Source of the DNA: Agromyces lapidis
GTDB lineage: Bacteria > Actinomycetota > Actinomycetes > Actinomycetales > Microbacteriaceae
Assembly: GCF_009749405.1 (NCBI RefSeq)
Contig: NZ_WBIQ01000002.1
Location: 124,001 to 188,000 of the forward strand
Direction of reading: 5' to 3'
Length of the DNA: 64,000 nucleotides
Shown here: piece after piece, positions 52,880 to 60,909 of the stretch
Numbering within the stretch: position 1 is the first letter of the stretch
How the letters are laid out: each line of letters starts with the position of its first letter
Program-made: the position numbers and the translations under genes
The notes under the pieces: generated by a model
Told to the model about the DNA's origin: nothing
Database searches by the model: none
Seen by the model: only the letters and a program-made list of their open reading frames with translations

Positions 52880-53276
52880 GTGATCTCCAGGAATCGGCGA
52901 AGCGGCGGATGCCTCGACCACGACGCATTCGTGCGCGCGCGACCGCTGCGGAGCTGGCGGCTCCTCCACCCGAACTGCATCGTCGCACCCCCGTCCGACA
53001 TTGCAGCGTTACAGCCAAACACGGCCCTGATCAGGAATCAAGCGCACCGGGTCATCCGACCCATAGCGTTCACCGATGGCGAAATCGAGGCGGCCGCGGG
53101 GGCGCTCACCGGTCGAGCGCGGGATGTCACGGTCTGGTCCGACGGGGCGGAAGGGATCTCCCTCTTGCAGGAGCCCGGTACTTCGGTACTCCGGTACCGA
53201 CGTTGATGGGAGGGCCGTGCGCAGCCCTGTGGATAACCGACTCGGCACGGTGCGCTGCTCACCTATGGTGGACGCC
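52880..53276. other. divergent intergenic stretch
   Basis: About 400 bases between the ABC exporter and lipoprotein genes. The clearest element is GGTAC repeated three times at an eight-base spacing (53177, 53185, 53193). TATGGT at 53264-53269 is a -10-like hexamer for the lipoprotein gene. No gene is supported. Confidence 0.5.
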
Positions 53277-53843
53277 ATGTCGATCCCGAGCACGCGCGTC
53301 GTCGCGCTCGCCGCAGCAGGCGCGCTGGCGCTCGTACTGAGTGCGTGCACGCCCGAGGCCGAGCCCGCACCCGAGCCGACGGCGACCGCGAGCACGGCAC
53401 CGATCTTCGCCTCCGACGAGGAGGCCCTCGCCGCTGCGGTGGAGGCGTATGAGGCGTATGCGGCTGCATCTGATGCCATCGCAGCGGACGGAGGTGCCGG
53501 GCCCGAACGCATAGATGCCTTCGTGACCTCCGCATTCGCCGAGATCTTGTATGAAGAGTTCAGGGCATTGCGAACCGCGGGCGGTCACCTTGAAGGGTCC
53601 GGGACATTTGACACCGTTTCCTTGGCGCAGCACGAGCAAGTCGATGGCGCTGTGCACGTCACCCTCTATTTCTGTCAGGACGTGACGAACGTTCGAGCGA
53701 TCTCCGCGGACGGCAAGGACGTTACCCCGGCGAGTCGTCCCGACCGGGTCCCGTCACAGGGGAACTTTGTGACCAACGGGTTGGACCCTGACGCCCTAGT
53801 CGTGGATGGAATCACACAATGGTCCGGCAGCGACTTCTGCTGA
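53277..53843 (+). CDS. hypothetical lipoprotein
   Basis: A 188-residue exported lipoprotein with a signal peptide and lipobox LVLSACTPE (Cys at about residue 23), then a Pro/Glu/Thr-rich linker. The mature domain has an acidic Ala-rich helix (EEALAAAVEAYEAYAAASDA) and a C-terminal beta part with two Cys (LYFCQDV and final SDFC). The Ala/Glu-rich helix resembles other actinobacterial lipoproteins of unknown function. The ATG at 53277 is seven bases after TATGGT. The last 25 bases overlap the next gene. Codon use in the second half is less GC3-biased than in the neighbours. Confidence 0.75.
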   Translation: MSIPSTRVVALAAAGALALVLSACTPEAEPAPEPTATASTAPIFASDEEALAAAVEAYEAYAAASDAIAADGGAGPERIDAFVTSAFAEILYEEFRALRTAGGHLEGSGTFDTVSLAQHEQVDGAVHVTLYFCQDVTNVRAISADGKDVTPASRPDRVPSQGNFVTNGLDPDALVVDGITQWSGSDFC

Positions 53844-54697
53844 TTGCGGCGTCCGTCGGGGTGGTTGTCTTCCTCGCCACGAGTGGGCCCGCCGCCGCCG
53901 GAACCGATGGTAGTTGTTCGCGAGTGCTTGCGAGCTTTGGATGCGGAAGCTTCGACGCGGAGGTGGATGATGGAAGCGTAGTTCTTGATGCGTACGTTCA
54001 TCCCAACGACTTGCCAAGTCGAGAAACAGATACTCCGGGGCTGGGCGACGAGTCCGGGAGTTCTTCAAACGACGCGCTGGTAGACACACCACCACCCGGC
54101 GAAGCCGACGTCTGGTCCGGCGAGGACTGGGCCCGGCTGTGCGACGCCAACTTCCAGGCGGCGTGCGCGCGGCCGGAGACCCCACCTCCGCCGGCGACCC
54201 CCGGGGCACCTGCGGCGATCACCCTCCGCGACATCGCCTCCTTTCGGCCGGCGCAGCCGGGCAACGAGATGCAGCCAGGCGGGTGGGCCGTCGCGGGGCT
54301 CCCGGCGAACTTCGTGGCTGAAGCCTCGGTGGAGGTCGTGGCGGGCACGCTGCTCGGGCGCCCCGCCGAGGTGCGGTTCACCCCGGTCGGGTACCGATGG
54401 GTGCACAGCGACGGGGCGACCGTGACCAGTTCGACCCCGGGCGCGAGCTGGGAGCGGCTCGGGCTGCGCGAGTTCAGTCCGACCGCCACGAGCCATGTCT
54501 ACGCCGAGCCCGGCGAGTACACGGTGACGGTCGAGGTCGCGCTCGCCGCGGAGTACCGCTTCGGCGGGTCGGGCTGGCAGGGCATCGCCGGAACGCTCGC
54601 CGTCGCAGGGCCGGCGCAGCAGGTCCTCGTGGGGGAGGTCGACACCGTGCTCACGAAGGACGACTGCGACGCGAATCCCGAGGGCCCGGGCTGCTGA
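53819..54697 (+). CDS. hypothetical secreted protein
   Basis: A 292-residue protein with an N-terminal signal sequence (RLLLIAASVGVVVFLATSG), a low-GC linker (residues about 30-90), a Pro-rich stretch and a beta-rich domain from about 120 (VGYRWVHSDGATVTSSTPG, then TATSHVYAEPGEYTVTVEV) resembling a PKD-like immunoglobulin fold. Four or more Cys may form disulphides. The ATG lies within the lipoprotein gene (25-base overlap), so the two are probably made together. The function is unknown. Confidence 0.7.
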   Translation: MVRQRLLLIAASVGVVVFLATSGPAAAGTDGSCSRVLASFGCGSFDAEVDDGSVVLDAYVHPNDLPSRETDTPGLGDESGSSSNDALVDTPPPGEADVWSGEDWARLCDANFQAACARPETPPPPATPGAPAAITLRDIASFRPAQPGNEMQPGGWAVAGLPANFVAEASVEVVAGTLLGRPAEVRFTPVGYRWVHSDGATVTSSTPGASWERLGLREFSPTATSHVYAEPGEYTVTVEVALAAEYRFGGSGWQGIAGTLAVAGPAQQVLVGEVDTVLTKDDCDANPEGPGC

Positions 54698-54752
54698 GCG
54701 CGTTCGAGACCGCGCCGCGCGCGGTGTCGGAGGGGCGCGCCAGAATCGCGGC

Positions 54753-55055
54753 ATGACCTTCGCGAATGTCGGGCGGCTCGGCGTGCAGCCGGGTGCCCGC
54801 GACCAGGTGATCGAGATGCTCACGCGGCCGGGCGCCGAGCTCGGCCGGCACGGCTGCCTCCTCTACGAGGTCGGGTTCAACGACGAGCAGCCCGACTCCG
54901 TCTTCGTCAGCGAGCTCTGGGAGTCGGCCGAGGCTCACCGGGCCTCGCTGCAACTCCCCGAGGTGCGCGCCGCCATCGCCGAGGTCATGCCGTTGCTCAG
55001 CGGCGACCACGACGGCCATCGTTTCGAGGTCATCGGCTCACCCCTCCGCGGTTGA
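54753..55055 (+). CDS. antibiotic biosynthesis monooxygenase (ABM) domain protein
   Basis: A 100-residue ferredoxin-like protein of the ABM/YgiN family: FANVGRLGVQPGARDQVIEM, then GCLLYEVGFNDEQPDSVFVS and ELWESAEAHRASLQLPEV. Family members act on quinols without cofactor or break down heme. The ATG at 54753 lies six bases after CAGAAT (54741-54746), a leaderless arrangement. It is convergent with the kinase gene. Confidence 0.88.
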   Translation: MTFANVGRLGVQPGARDQVIEMLTRPGAELGRHGCLLYEVGFNDEQPDSVFVSELWESAEAHRASLQLPEVRAAIAEVMPLLSGDHDGHRFEVIGSPLRG

Positions 55056-55074
55056 TCCGATTCGGCAGCTTGAA

Positions 55075-55128
55075 CAGGATGAGCCATTCGGCACCCTCCC
55101 CAGCGGGCCCGCCGGCGCGCTCATCCTG
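55075..55128. terminator. inverted repeat between convergent genes
   Basis: CAGGATGAGC (55075-55084) and GCTCATCCTG (55119-55128) are perfect 10-base arms with a 34-base GC-rich loop between the convergent ABM and kinase genes. It could act as a two-way terminator. Confidence 0.4.
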
Positions 55129-55166
55129 CTCGAGCCCCGACGCGCGGCCAGCCCGCGGCGGGCGCC

Positions 55167-56159
55167 TCACAACCAGAGGAACGGCGGGTGCCCTGCAGGC
55201 ACCTCACCGGCGGCGACGAGTCGCGCCAGTCTTACCGCGCCGCCGAGCGGCGTCGCCCGGCCGACGACGAGCGAGGCGTCGGGGGCGAGTCGGGCGAACT
55301 CCGCCGTGAACGCCGCGGTGAACTCGCCGCCGGCGGCGAACACGCCGCCGATGCCCGCCGCCCTCCGGGGGAGCGCCGGGTCGAGGGCTGCGGCGAGCGT
55401 GCGGGCGACGAGCGTGCCCGCGTCCGACATGATCCGTGCGGCGACGGGGTCGCCGACCGCGGCGAGCCCCGCGACATCCGCCGCGAACCCTGCGAGCACC
55501 GAGCCGCGATCGTCGCGCGTGTAGAGCTGGGCGGGCCAGCTCGGCGCCGGTCCGAAGCGCGACTCCGCCGCCGAGAGCAGCGCCGAGGCATCCGTGGTGA
55601 TGCCGTCGTGCGTCTGGATCGCGGCCTTCAGGCCCTCGATGCCGATCCAGGCGCCCGAGCCGCGATCGTCGTAGAGATGCCCCCAACCGCCGACGCGACG
55701 CCACACCTCGTGCAGGTCGGTGCCGAGGGCGATCGCGCCGGTGCCGACGGCGACGACCGCGCCGGGCTCGCCCGCGAGGGCACCGAGATGGGCGGTCACC
55801 GCATCGATCGCGAGGGCGACGGGGCTGCCGCCGGCCGCCTCCGACAGGGCGGCGAGCGAGGCGGCGGGATTCGTCACGAGAGAGGCGACGCCGGTCGCAC
55901 CGATCGCGACCGCGGCGATCCGCCCATCGGGCCACCGCACCTGCAGTGCCGCGCGCGCCTCCTCGATGAGCGAACCTGTCACGGCGAGTGCCGAACTCCC
56001 GCCCGAGGTGATCGCGACCGGCGGCCCGTCGAGCAGCACGCGCTCCGCGCCGAACGCCCCGGAGAGCGGCTCGAGCGCGGCCCGGCCCCCGGTGCCGCCG
56101 ATGTCGATGCCCAGCACGACTTCCGAGCGTTCGGAAGTTTCTTGCAATCTTGGCGCCAT
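55167..56159 (-). CDS. BadF/BcrA-type kinase, probable N-acetylglucosamine kinase
   Basis: A 330-residue ASKHA-fold kinase. LGIDIGGTGGRAALEPL is the phosphate 1 motif. AVVAVGTGAIALGTDLHEV and GGWGHLYDDRGSGAWIGIEG are the GlcNAc-kinase-like sugar and phosphate sites, and IGGVFAAGGEFTAAF the adenosine part. It is divergent from the amino-sugar recycling operon and would phosphorylate GlcNAc released by the NagZ-like enzyme. The ATG at 56159 is six bases after TAGTAT (minus strand). Confidence 0.85.
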   Translation of the reverse strand: MAPRLQETSERSEVVLGIDIGGTGGRAALEPLSGAFGAERVLLDGPPVAITSGGSSALAVTGSLIEEARAALQVRWPDGRIAAVAIGATGVASLVTNPAASLAALSEAAGGSPVALAIDAVTAHLGALAGEPGAVVAVGTGAIALGTDLHEVWRRVGGWGHLYDDRGSGAWIGIEGLKAAIQTHDGITTDASALLSAAESRFGPAPSWPAQLYTRDDRGSVLAGFAADVAGLAAVGDPVAARIMSDAGTLVARTLAAALDPALPRRAAGIGGVFAAGGEFTAAFTAEFARLAPDASLVVGRATPLGGAVRLARLVAAGEVPAGHPPFLWL

Positions 56160-56176
56160 TCCCGAATACTACTTCC
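56120..56176. promoter_or_regulatory. control region of the divergent recycling genes
   Basis: CTTCCGA/TCGGAAG (56120-56137) is a perfect inverted repeat with a four-base loop just inside the kinase gene. GGAAGT (56133-56138) is mirrored by ACTTCC (56171-56176) across the kinase start. These could be half-sites for the RpiR/MurR-type regulator encoded at 63151. Confidence 0.35.
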
Positions 56177-56269
56177 AGAGAGTCGATCTGTTCGCGGATC
56201 ACGTCTGTCCAGAGAATCACAGCCAGGGCCCCTGCGCCCACGACCAGTTTCAACGAGGAGACCATCCTG

Positions 56270-57562
56270 ATGAACAAGCGCTTCCTCCCGATCGCCGCGC
56301 TCGGCGTCGCCGCCGCGCTCGGCTTGACCGCCTGCTCGGGCGGTTCCGGCGACAACGGCGACGGCGGTACGAACGCCGAAGGCCAGACGCTCACCGTCTG
56401 GATCATGGAAGGCACCAACCCCGACTCGGACGCCTACTTCGAAGAGGTCGCCGACGCCTTCACCGAGAAGACCGGCGCCGAGCTCGACGTCGAGTTCGTG
56501 CAGTGGGCCGACGCCCACGACCGCTTCGTCACGTCGATCGCGGGCGGCACCACGCCCGACGTCGCCGAGACCGGCACCACCTGGACCGCCGAGTTCGCCG
56601 ATGCCGGCGCACTCGCACCGATCGACGAGTACGTCGCCGCCGACGACCTCGGTGACGACCTGGTCGAGGGTCTCGTCGCTGCGGGCACCTACGACGACGA
56701 GCTCTACGGCATGCCCTGGTACGCCGGCGTTCGCTCGCTCGTCTACCGCTCCGACATCTTCGAGGAGCTCGGCCTCGCGGCTCCGACCACCTGGGACGAG
56801 ATCGTCGCCGCCGGCGACAAGATCAAGGCCGCCCACCCCGAGATGATGCCGTTCGCCGTTCCCGGCGACGCCGAGTTCGGCGTCTACCCCTGGGTCTGGG
56901 GTGCGGGCGGCGAGGTCTCGACGCTCGAGGGCGACGAGTGGGTCTCCGGTATGGCGAGCCGCGAGTCGCAGGAGGGCATCGGCTTCTACACCGGCCTCGC
57001 GACCGAGCACGGCTTCTCGTCGGCCGGCGCCACCACGTGGAAGGAGACCGACGTGCTCGACAACTTCGCACAGGGCAACGTCGCCATGGCCCTCATGGGC
57101 TCGTGGACTCCCGCCGCGATCGTCGAGAAGAACGCCGAGCTCGAGGGCAAGTTCGCCGCCACCCCGATCCCCGGCAAGGACGGCGGCATCGCCCCGTCGG
57201 TGCTCGGCGGCTCGCACCTCTCGATGTTCGAGACGGCCGAGAACAAGGACCTCGCCTGGGAGTTCATCAAGCTGATGACCACGGGTGACTTCGCCAAGCA
57301 GTGGGGCGACGAGACCGGGTACTTCCCCGGCCAGACCTCGCTCCTCGACGAGGCGATCGCCTCCGACGACCCGCTGGTGCGCCCCTTCGCGCAGCAGATG
57401 GTCGAGGGCGGCGGCACCCCGCCGGTGACCCCGAAGTTCGGCGCCGTCCAGGCGAAGAAGACCACCAACACCGCCATCCAGGCGATCCTCTCCGGGCAGA
57501 AGTCGGTCGAGCAGGCGCTCACCGACGCCGCCGCGGAGATGGACGAGATCATGAACGGCTGA
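56270..57562 (+). CDS. ABC transporter substrate-binding lipoprotein (amino sugar)
   Basis: A 430-residue family 1 binding protein. Signal and lipobox are AALGLTACSGG (Cys at about residue 21), followed by a Gly/Asp/Asn-rich linker. The body contains VQWADAHDRFVTSIAGGTTP, YGMPWYAGVRSLVYRSDIFE and AMALMGSWTPAAIVEKNAEL, like N,N'-diacetylchitobiose- or sugar-binding proteins. In this operon the ligand is probably a cell-wall sugar such as GlcNAc-MurNAc. The ATG at 56270 has GAGGAG ten bases before it. Confidence 0.92.
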   Translation: MNKRFLPIAALGVAAALGLTACSGGSGDNGDGGTNAEGQTLTVWIMEGTNPDSDAYFEEVADAFTEKTGAELDVEFVQWADAHDRFVTSIAGGTTPDVAETGTTWTAEFADAGALAPIDEYVAADDLGDDLVEGLVAAGTYDDELYGMPWYAGVRSLVYRSDIFEELGLAAPTTWDEIVAAGDKIKAAHPEMMPFAVPGDAEFGVYPWVWGAGGEVSTLEGDEWVSGMASRESQEGIGFYTGLATEHGFSSAGATTWKETDVLDNFAQGNVAMALMGSWTPAAIVEKNAELEGKFAATPIPGKDGGIAPSVLGGSHLSMFETAENKDLAWEFIKLMTTGDFAKQWGDETGYFPGQTSLLDEAIASDDPLVRPFAQQMVEGGGTPPVTPKFGAVQAKKTTNTAIQAILSGQKSVEQALTDAAAEMDEIMNG

Positions 57563-57566
57563 CCTC

Positions 57567-58535
57567 GTGTCGAACACCCTTCAGGTTCCGACGGCCGCGC
57601 CGGGAGCTTCGGCTCCCCGCGCGGCCGGCGGGGCCGCCCGCAAGAGCCTCCTGACCCGGAGCCGCCCCTGGCTCCTCCTCGCCCCCGCGCTCGCGGTGCT
57701 CGCCGTGCTGCTGCTGTGGCCGCTCGTGCGGGTGCTCCTCTTCTCCCTCCAGGACTACGGCCTGCGCGAGATCGTCTCGGGCGAGCCGAACTGGATCGGC
57801 CTCGCCAACTACGGCGAGATCTTCACGAGCCCCGAGCTCTACACCGTCGTGCTGCCGAACACGGTCGGCTTCGCGGTGCTGGCGGTCGCCGGCACCGTCG
57901 CCCTCGGCACCGCCGTCGCCGTGCTCATGGCGAGTCTCGGCGGCTTCTGGCGCACCGTCGTCGGCAGCGCCATCATGATCGCCTGGGCCATGCCCGCGGT
58001 CACCGGCACCTACGTCTGGATCTGGATCTTCGACGCCGACCGCGGCATCGTCAACGAGACCCTCCAGGCCCTCGGACTCCAGGACGAACCCGTCAACTGG
58101 TTCACCAACCGCTACACCTTCTACGGCATCGTCCTCCTCAACGTCATCCACCACGGCTTCCCGTTCGTCGCCATCACGATCCTCGCCGGCCTCCTCGGTG
58201 TGCCGAAGGAGATGCTCGAGGCCGCGGAGATGGACGGTGCGGGCCCCTGGCGCCGCTTCTGGCGCATCATCGTGCCGAACCTCAAGCAGGTCTTCGCGGT
58301 CGTCATCATCCTGTCGACCATCTGGGACTTCAAGGTCTTCGCGCAGGTCTACCTCATGCCAGGCGGCGCCGGCTCGAACCGCGAGGCGCTGAACCTCGGC
58401 GTCTGGTCGTACGTCGAGTCGTTCGGCCAGAACCGCTACGGCTTCGGCTCGGCGATCGCCGTGCTGCTCACCCTCGTACTGCTCGGCATCACCGTCGTGT
58501 ACGTGCGCACCATGCTGAAGGAGGAGGAGCTGTGA
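57567..58535 (+). CDS. sugar ABC transporter permease 1
   Basis: A 322-residue permease with a ~30-residue Ala/Pro-rich cytoplasmic start and six helices. The coupling motif reads MLEAAEMDGAGPWRRFWRII. It works with the product of 58532. The GTG start is four bases after the binding-protein stop codon, and its own stop overlaps the next start by four bases. Confidence 0.93.
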   Translation: MSNTLQVPTAAPGASAPRAAGGAARKSLLTRSRPWLLLAPALAVLAVLLLWPLVRVLLFSLQDYGLREIVSGEPNWIGLANYGEIFTSPELYTVVLPNTVGFAVLAVAGTVALGTAVAVLMASLGGFWRTVVGSAIMIAWAMPAVTGTYVWIWIFDADRGIVNETLQALGLQDEPVNWFTNRYTFYGIVLLNVIHHGFPFVAITILAGLLGVPKEMLEAAEMDGAGPWRRFWRIIVPNLKQVFAVVIILSTIWDFKVFAQVYLMPGGAGSNREALNLGVWSYVESFGQNRYGFGSAIAVLLTLVLLGITVVYVRTMLKEEEL

Positions 58536-59455
58536 GCACCGTCACCACCGAAGAGCGGTCGGATGCCTCGCGCGGCACCCGGCCCGAGGCATCCAGCGAT
58601 GTGGCGCGGCTGCGCAAGGGCCGCACGTCGGCGCGCAAGGCGCGCGTCGCGGGCGGCAAGGCGGTGCTCGTCGTGCTGCTGCTCGGCTTCACCCTGTTCC
58701 CCGCGTTCTGGATGCTCTCGAGCGCCTTCGACGCGCAGGCCGGCGCCGGCGGGCAGCAGCTGCTGCCCCGCGAGTGGTCGCTGTCGAACTTCGAGTACGT
58801 GCTCACCGAGGGCGGATTCGACGTGTTCCTGCGCAACTCGGCGATCGTCGCCGTCGTGACGGTGCTCGCGAGCGCGCTGCTGGCCCTCCTCGCCTCGGTC
58901 GCGGTCGCACGCTTCCGATTCAAGTTCCGCACGGCGATGCTCCTCATGATCCTGATCGTGCAGATGGTGCCGCTCGAGGCGCTCGTGATCCCGCTGTTCG
59001 TGCAGGTGCGCGACCTCCAGCTGCTGAACACGCTGCTCGGCCTCATGGTCGTCTACGTCGCCCTTTCGCTGCCCTTCGGCATCTGGATGCTGCGCGGCTT
59101 CGTCGCCGCGGTGCCCGTCGAGCTCGAGGAGGCCGCCTACATCGACGGCGCCAGCTGGGGGCGGATGTTCCGTTCGGTGCTGCTGCCTCTCGTCATGCCC
59201 GGACTCGTCGCGACGAGCGTGTTCTCGTTCATCACCGCGTGGAACGAGTTCATCTTCGCCATGACCCTGCTCGGCGGGGCCAGCGAGAACTACACGGTCG
59301 CGATCGGCCTCAAGCAGTTCTTCGGCGAGCACTCCAACGAGTGGGGCTACATCATGGCCGCATCGACGATCATCACGATCCCGGTCATGATCTTCTTCGT
59401 CATCGTCCAGCGTCGCTTGTCGAGCGGCCTCGTGGCCGGCGCGGTGAAGGGGTGA
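58532..59455 (+). CDS. sugar ABC transporter permease 2
   Basis: A 307-residue permease with six helices and the coupling motif EEAAYIDGASWGRMFRSVLL, ending GLVAGAVKG. The GTG at 58532 follows AAGGAGGAGGAGC. A pair of inverted GGATGCCTCG words lies in its first codons (58561-58594). No ATPase gene is present in the operon, so a shared MsiK-like ATPase is presumably used. Confidence 0.93.
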   Translation: MSTVTTEERSDASRGTRPEASSDVARLRKGRTSARKARVAGGKAVLVVLLLGFTLFPAFWMLSSAFDAQAGAGGQQLLPREWSLSNFEYVLTEGGFDVFLRNSAIVAVVTVLASALLALLASVAVARFRFKFRTAMLLMILIVQMVPLEALVIPLFVQVRDLQLLNTLLGLMVVYVALSLPFGIWMLRGFVAAVPVELEEAAYIDGASWGRMFRSVLLPLVMPGLVATSVFSFITAWNEFIFAMTLLGGASENYTVAIGLKQFFGEHSNEWGYIMAASTIITIPVMIFFVIVQRRLSSGLVAGAVKG

Positions 59456-60909
59456 CCGCCGCGGACGATCCCACCATCAGGGACTTGGTGGGCGGAGTGC
59501 TCTGGCCCGGCTTCCTCGGCCGGAGCATTCCGGACTGGCTTCGCCGCGAGCTCGACTCGGGCCTCGCGGGCGCCGTGCTCTTCGCGCACAACCTGCACGG
59601 TGAGCCCGCAGGCGCTCTCGCGGCCGAGTTCGCCGCGTACTCGGCCGAGACCCGGCCCCTCCTCGTCGGCATCGACGAGGAGGGCGGCAACGTCACCCGC
59701 GTCGACGCGGCGCTCGGTTCGACGCTGCCGGGCGCGGCGCAGCTCGGCTTCGTCGACGACCTCGGGGCGACCGAGGCGGTGGGCGAGCAGCTCGCCGACC
59801 GGTCGCGCGCGGTCGGGGCGAACGTGGTGCTCGGCCCGGTCGCCGACGTCAACACCGACCCGCGCAACCCGGTCATCGGCGTGCGCTCCTTCGGCGCCGA
59901 CCCCGAGCTCGTCTCGCGGCACGCGGTGGCGCAGCTCCGCGGCATCCAGCGGGCCGGTGCGGCCGCATGCGTGAAGCACTTCCCGGGGCACGGCGACACG
60001 CACCTCGATTCGCACCACGCGATGCCCGAGCTCACGATCGGGCTCGACGAGCTCGAGCGCATCCACCTTCCCCCGTTCCGTGCGGCGATCGCCGCGGGCG
60101 TCGCCGCCGTCATGACGGCGCACATCATCGTTCCCGAGTGGGGCACCGCGCCGGCGACCCTGAACCCGGTCGCGCTCGCCCACCTACGCGGGCTCGGCTT
60201 CGAGGGCGTCATCATCACCGACGCGCTCGACATGGCGGCGGTGCGCGAATCGGTCGGTGCCGGGCCCGGTGCCGTGCAGGCGCTCCGCGCGGGCGCCGAC
60301 CTGCTCTGCATCTCGAACCCGACGAACCCGGGCGCGGCGGCCGCAGCCGACCAGGACGTGCGCGACTTCCGCGAGGTCCAGCAGGCGATCTTCGCCGCGC
60401 TCGACGACGGAACGCTCGACGTCGCGATCGTCGCGCGCGCGGCCGAGCGGGTGCGCAGGCTCGCGGTCTCGCTCGACGCGGCCCCGTCGAACGAGCGGAT
60501 GCCACTGGACACGCGCCGGGTCGCCCGCGAGGCGATCACCGTGGACGCCGAGATTCCGGCGCTGCCGGGCGCGCGAGCGGTGCTCGACGTGCGCGGTCGT
60601 TCGACGCTCGCCGTCGACAGCGACGCCGACTACGTCGAGCGGGCGCTGGCCGCCGGCGGGCGGGTGCTGCGCGGCGACGCCGCGGTGCCGGGCGGCGGCC
60701 CGCTCGTCGTGATCGTCGACGCCGTCGGCGCTCCCGGCCCGCAGCGCGACCGCGTCGCGAACATCGCGGCGATCCGCCCCGACGCCGTCGTGGTCGACAC
60801 CGGCATGCCGGGCGAGCCCCTGCCGCTGCCGACGCTGCACACCCGCGCCGCGAGCCGCCTCGCGGCCGAGGTCGCGAGCGAACTGCTCGAGTCGGGGGCC
60901 GGCGCGTGA
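59452..60909 (+). CDS. nagZ: beta-N-acetylhexosaminidase NagZ-type (GH3)
   Basis: A 485-residue GH3 enzyme. VKHFPGHGDTHLDSHHAMP is the NagZ signature with the catalytic His-Asp pair, and FEGVIITDALDMAAVRES contains the nucleophile Asp. An extra C-terminal domain of about 130 residues resembles that of the Bacillus two-domain enzymes. No signal peptide is present, so it acts in the cytoplasm on imported GlcNAc-(anhydro)MurNAc, unlike the exported Bacillus enzyme. The GTG start overlaps the permease stop by four bases. Confidence 0.93.
   Translation: MTAADDPTIRDLVGGVLWPGFLGRSIPDWLRRELDSGLAGAVLFAHNLHGEPAGALAAEFAAYSAETRPLLVGIDEEGGNVTRVDAALGSTLPGAAQLGFVDDLGATEAVGEQLADRSRAVGANVVLGPVADVNTDPRNPVIGVRSFGADPELVSRHAVAQLRGIQRAGAAACVKHFPGHGDTHLDSHHAMPELTIGLDELERIHLPPFRAAIAAGVAAVMTAHIIVPEWGTAPATLNPVALAHLRGLGFEGVIITDALDMAAVRESVGAGPGAVQALRAGADLLCISNPTNPGAAAAADQDVRDFREVQQAIFAALDDGTLDVAIVARAAERVRRLAVSLDAAPSNERMPLDTRRVAREAITVDAEIPALPGARAVLDVRGRSTLAVDSDADYVERALAAGGRVLRGDAAVPGGGPLVVIVDAVGAPGPQRDRVANIAAIRPDAVVVDTGMPGEPLPLPTLHTRAASRLAAEVASELLESGAGA

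Noticed and set aside
53177..53197. three GGTAC words at 8-base spacing
   Set aside because: Too short and too GC-typical to call a site; kept only as a remark on the intergenic stretch.
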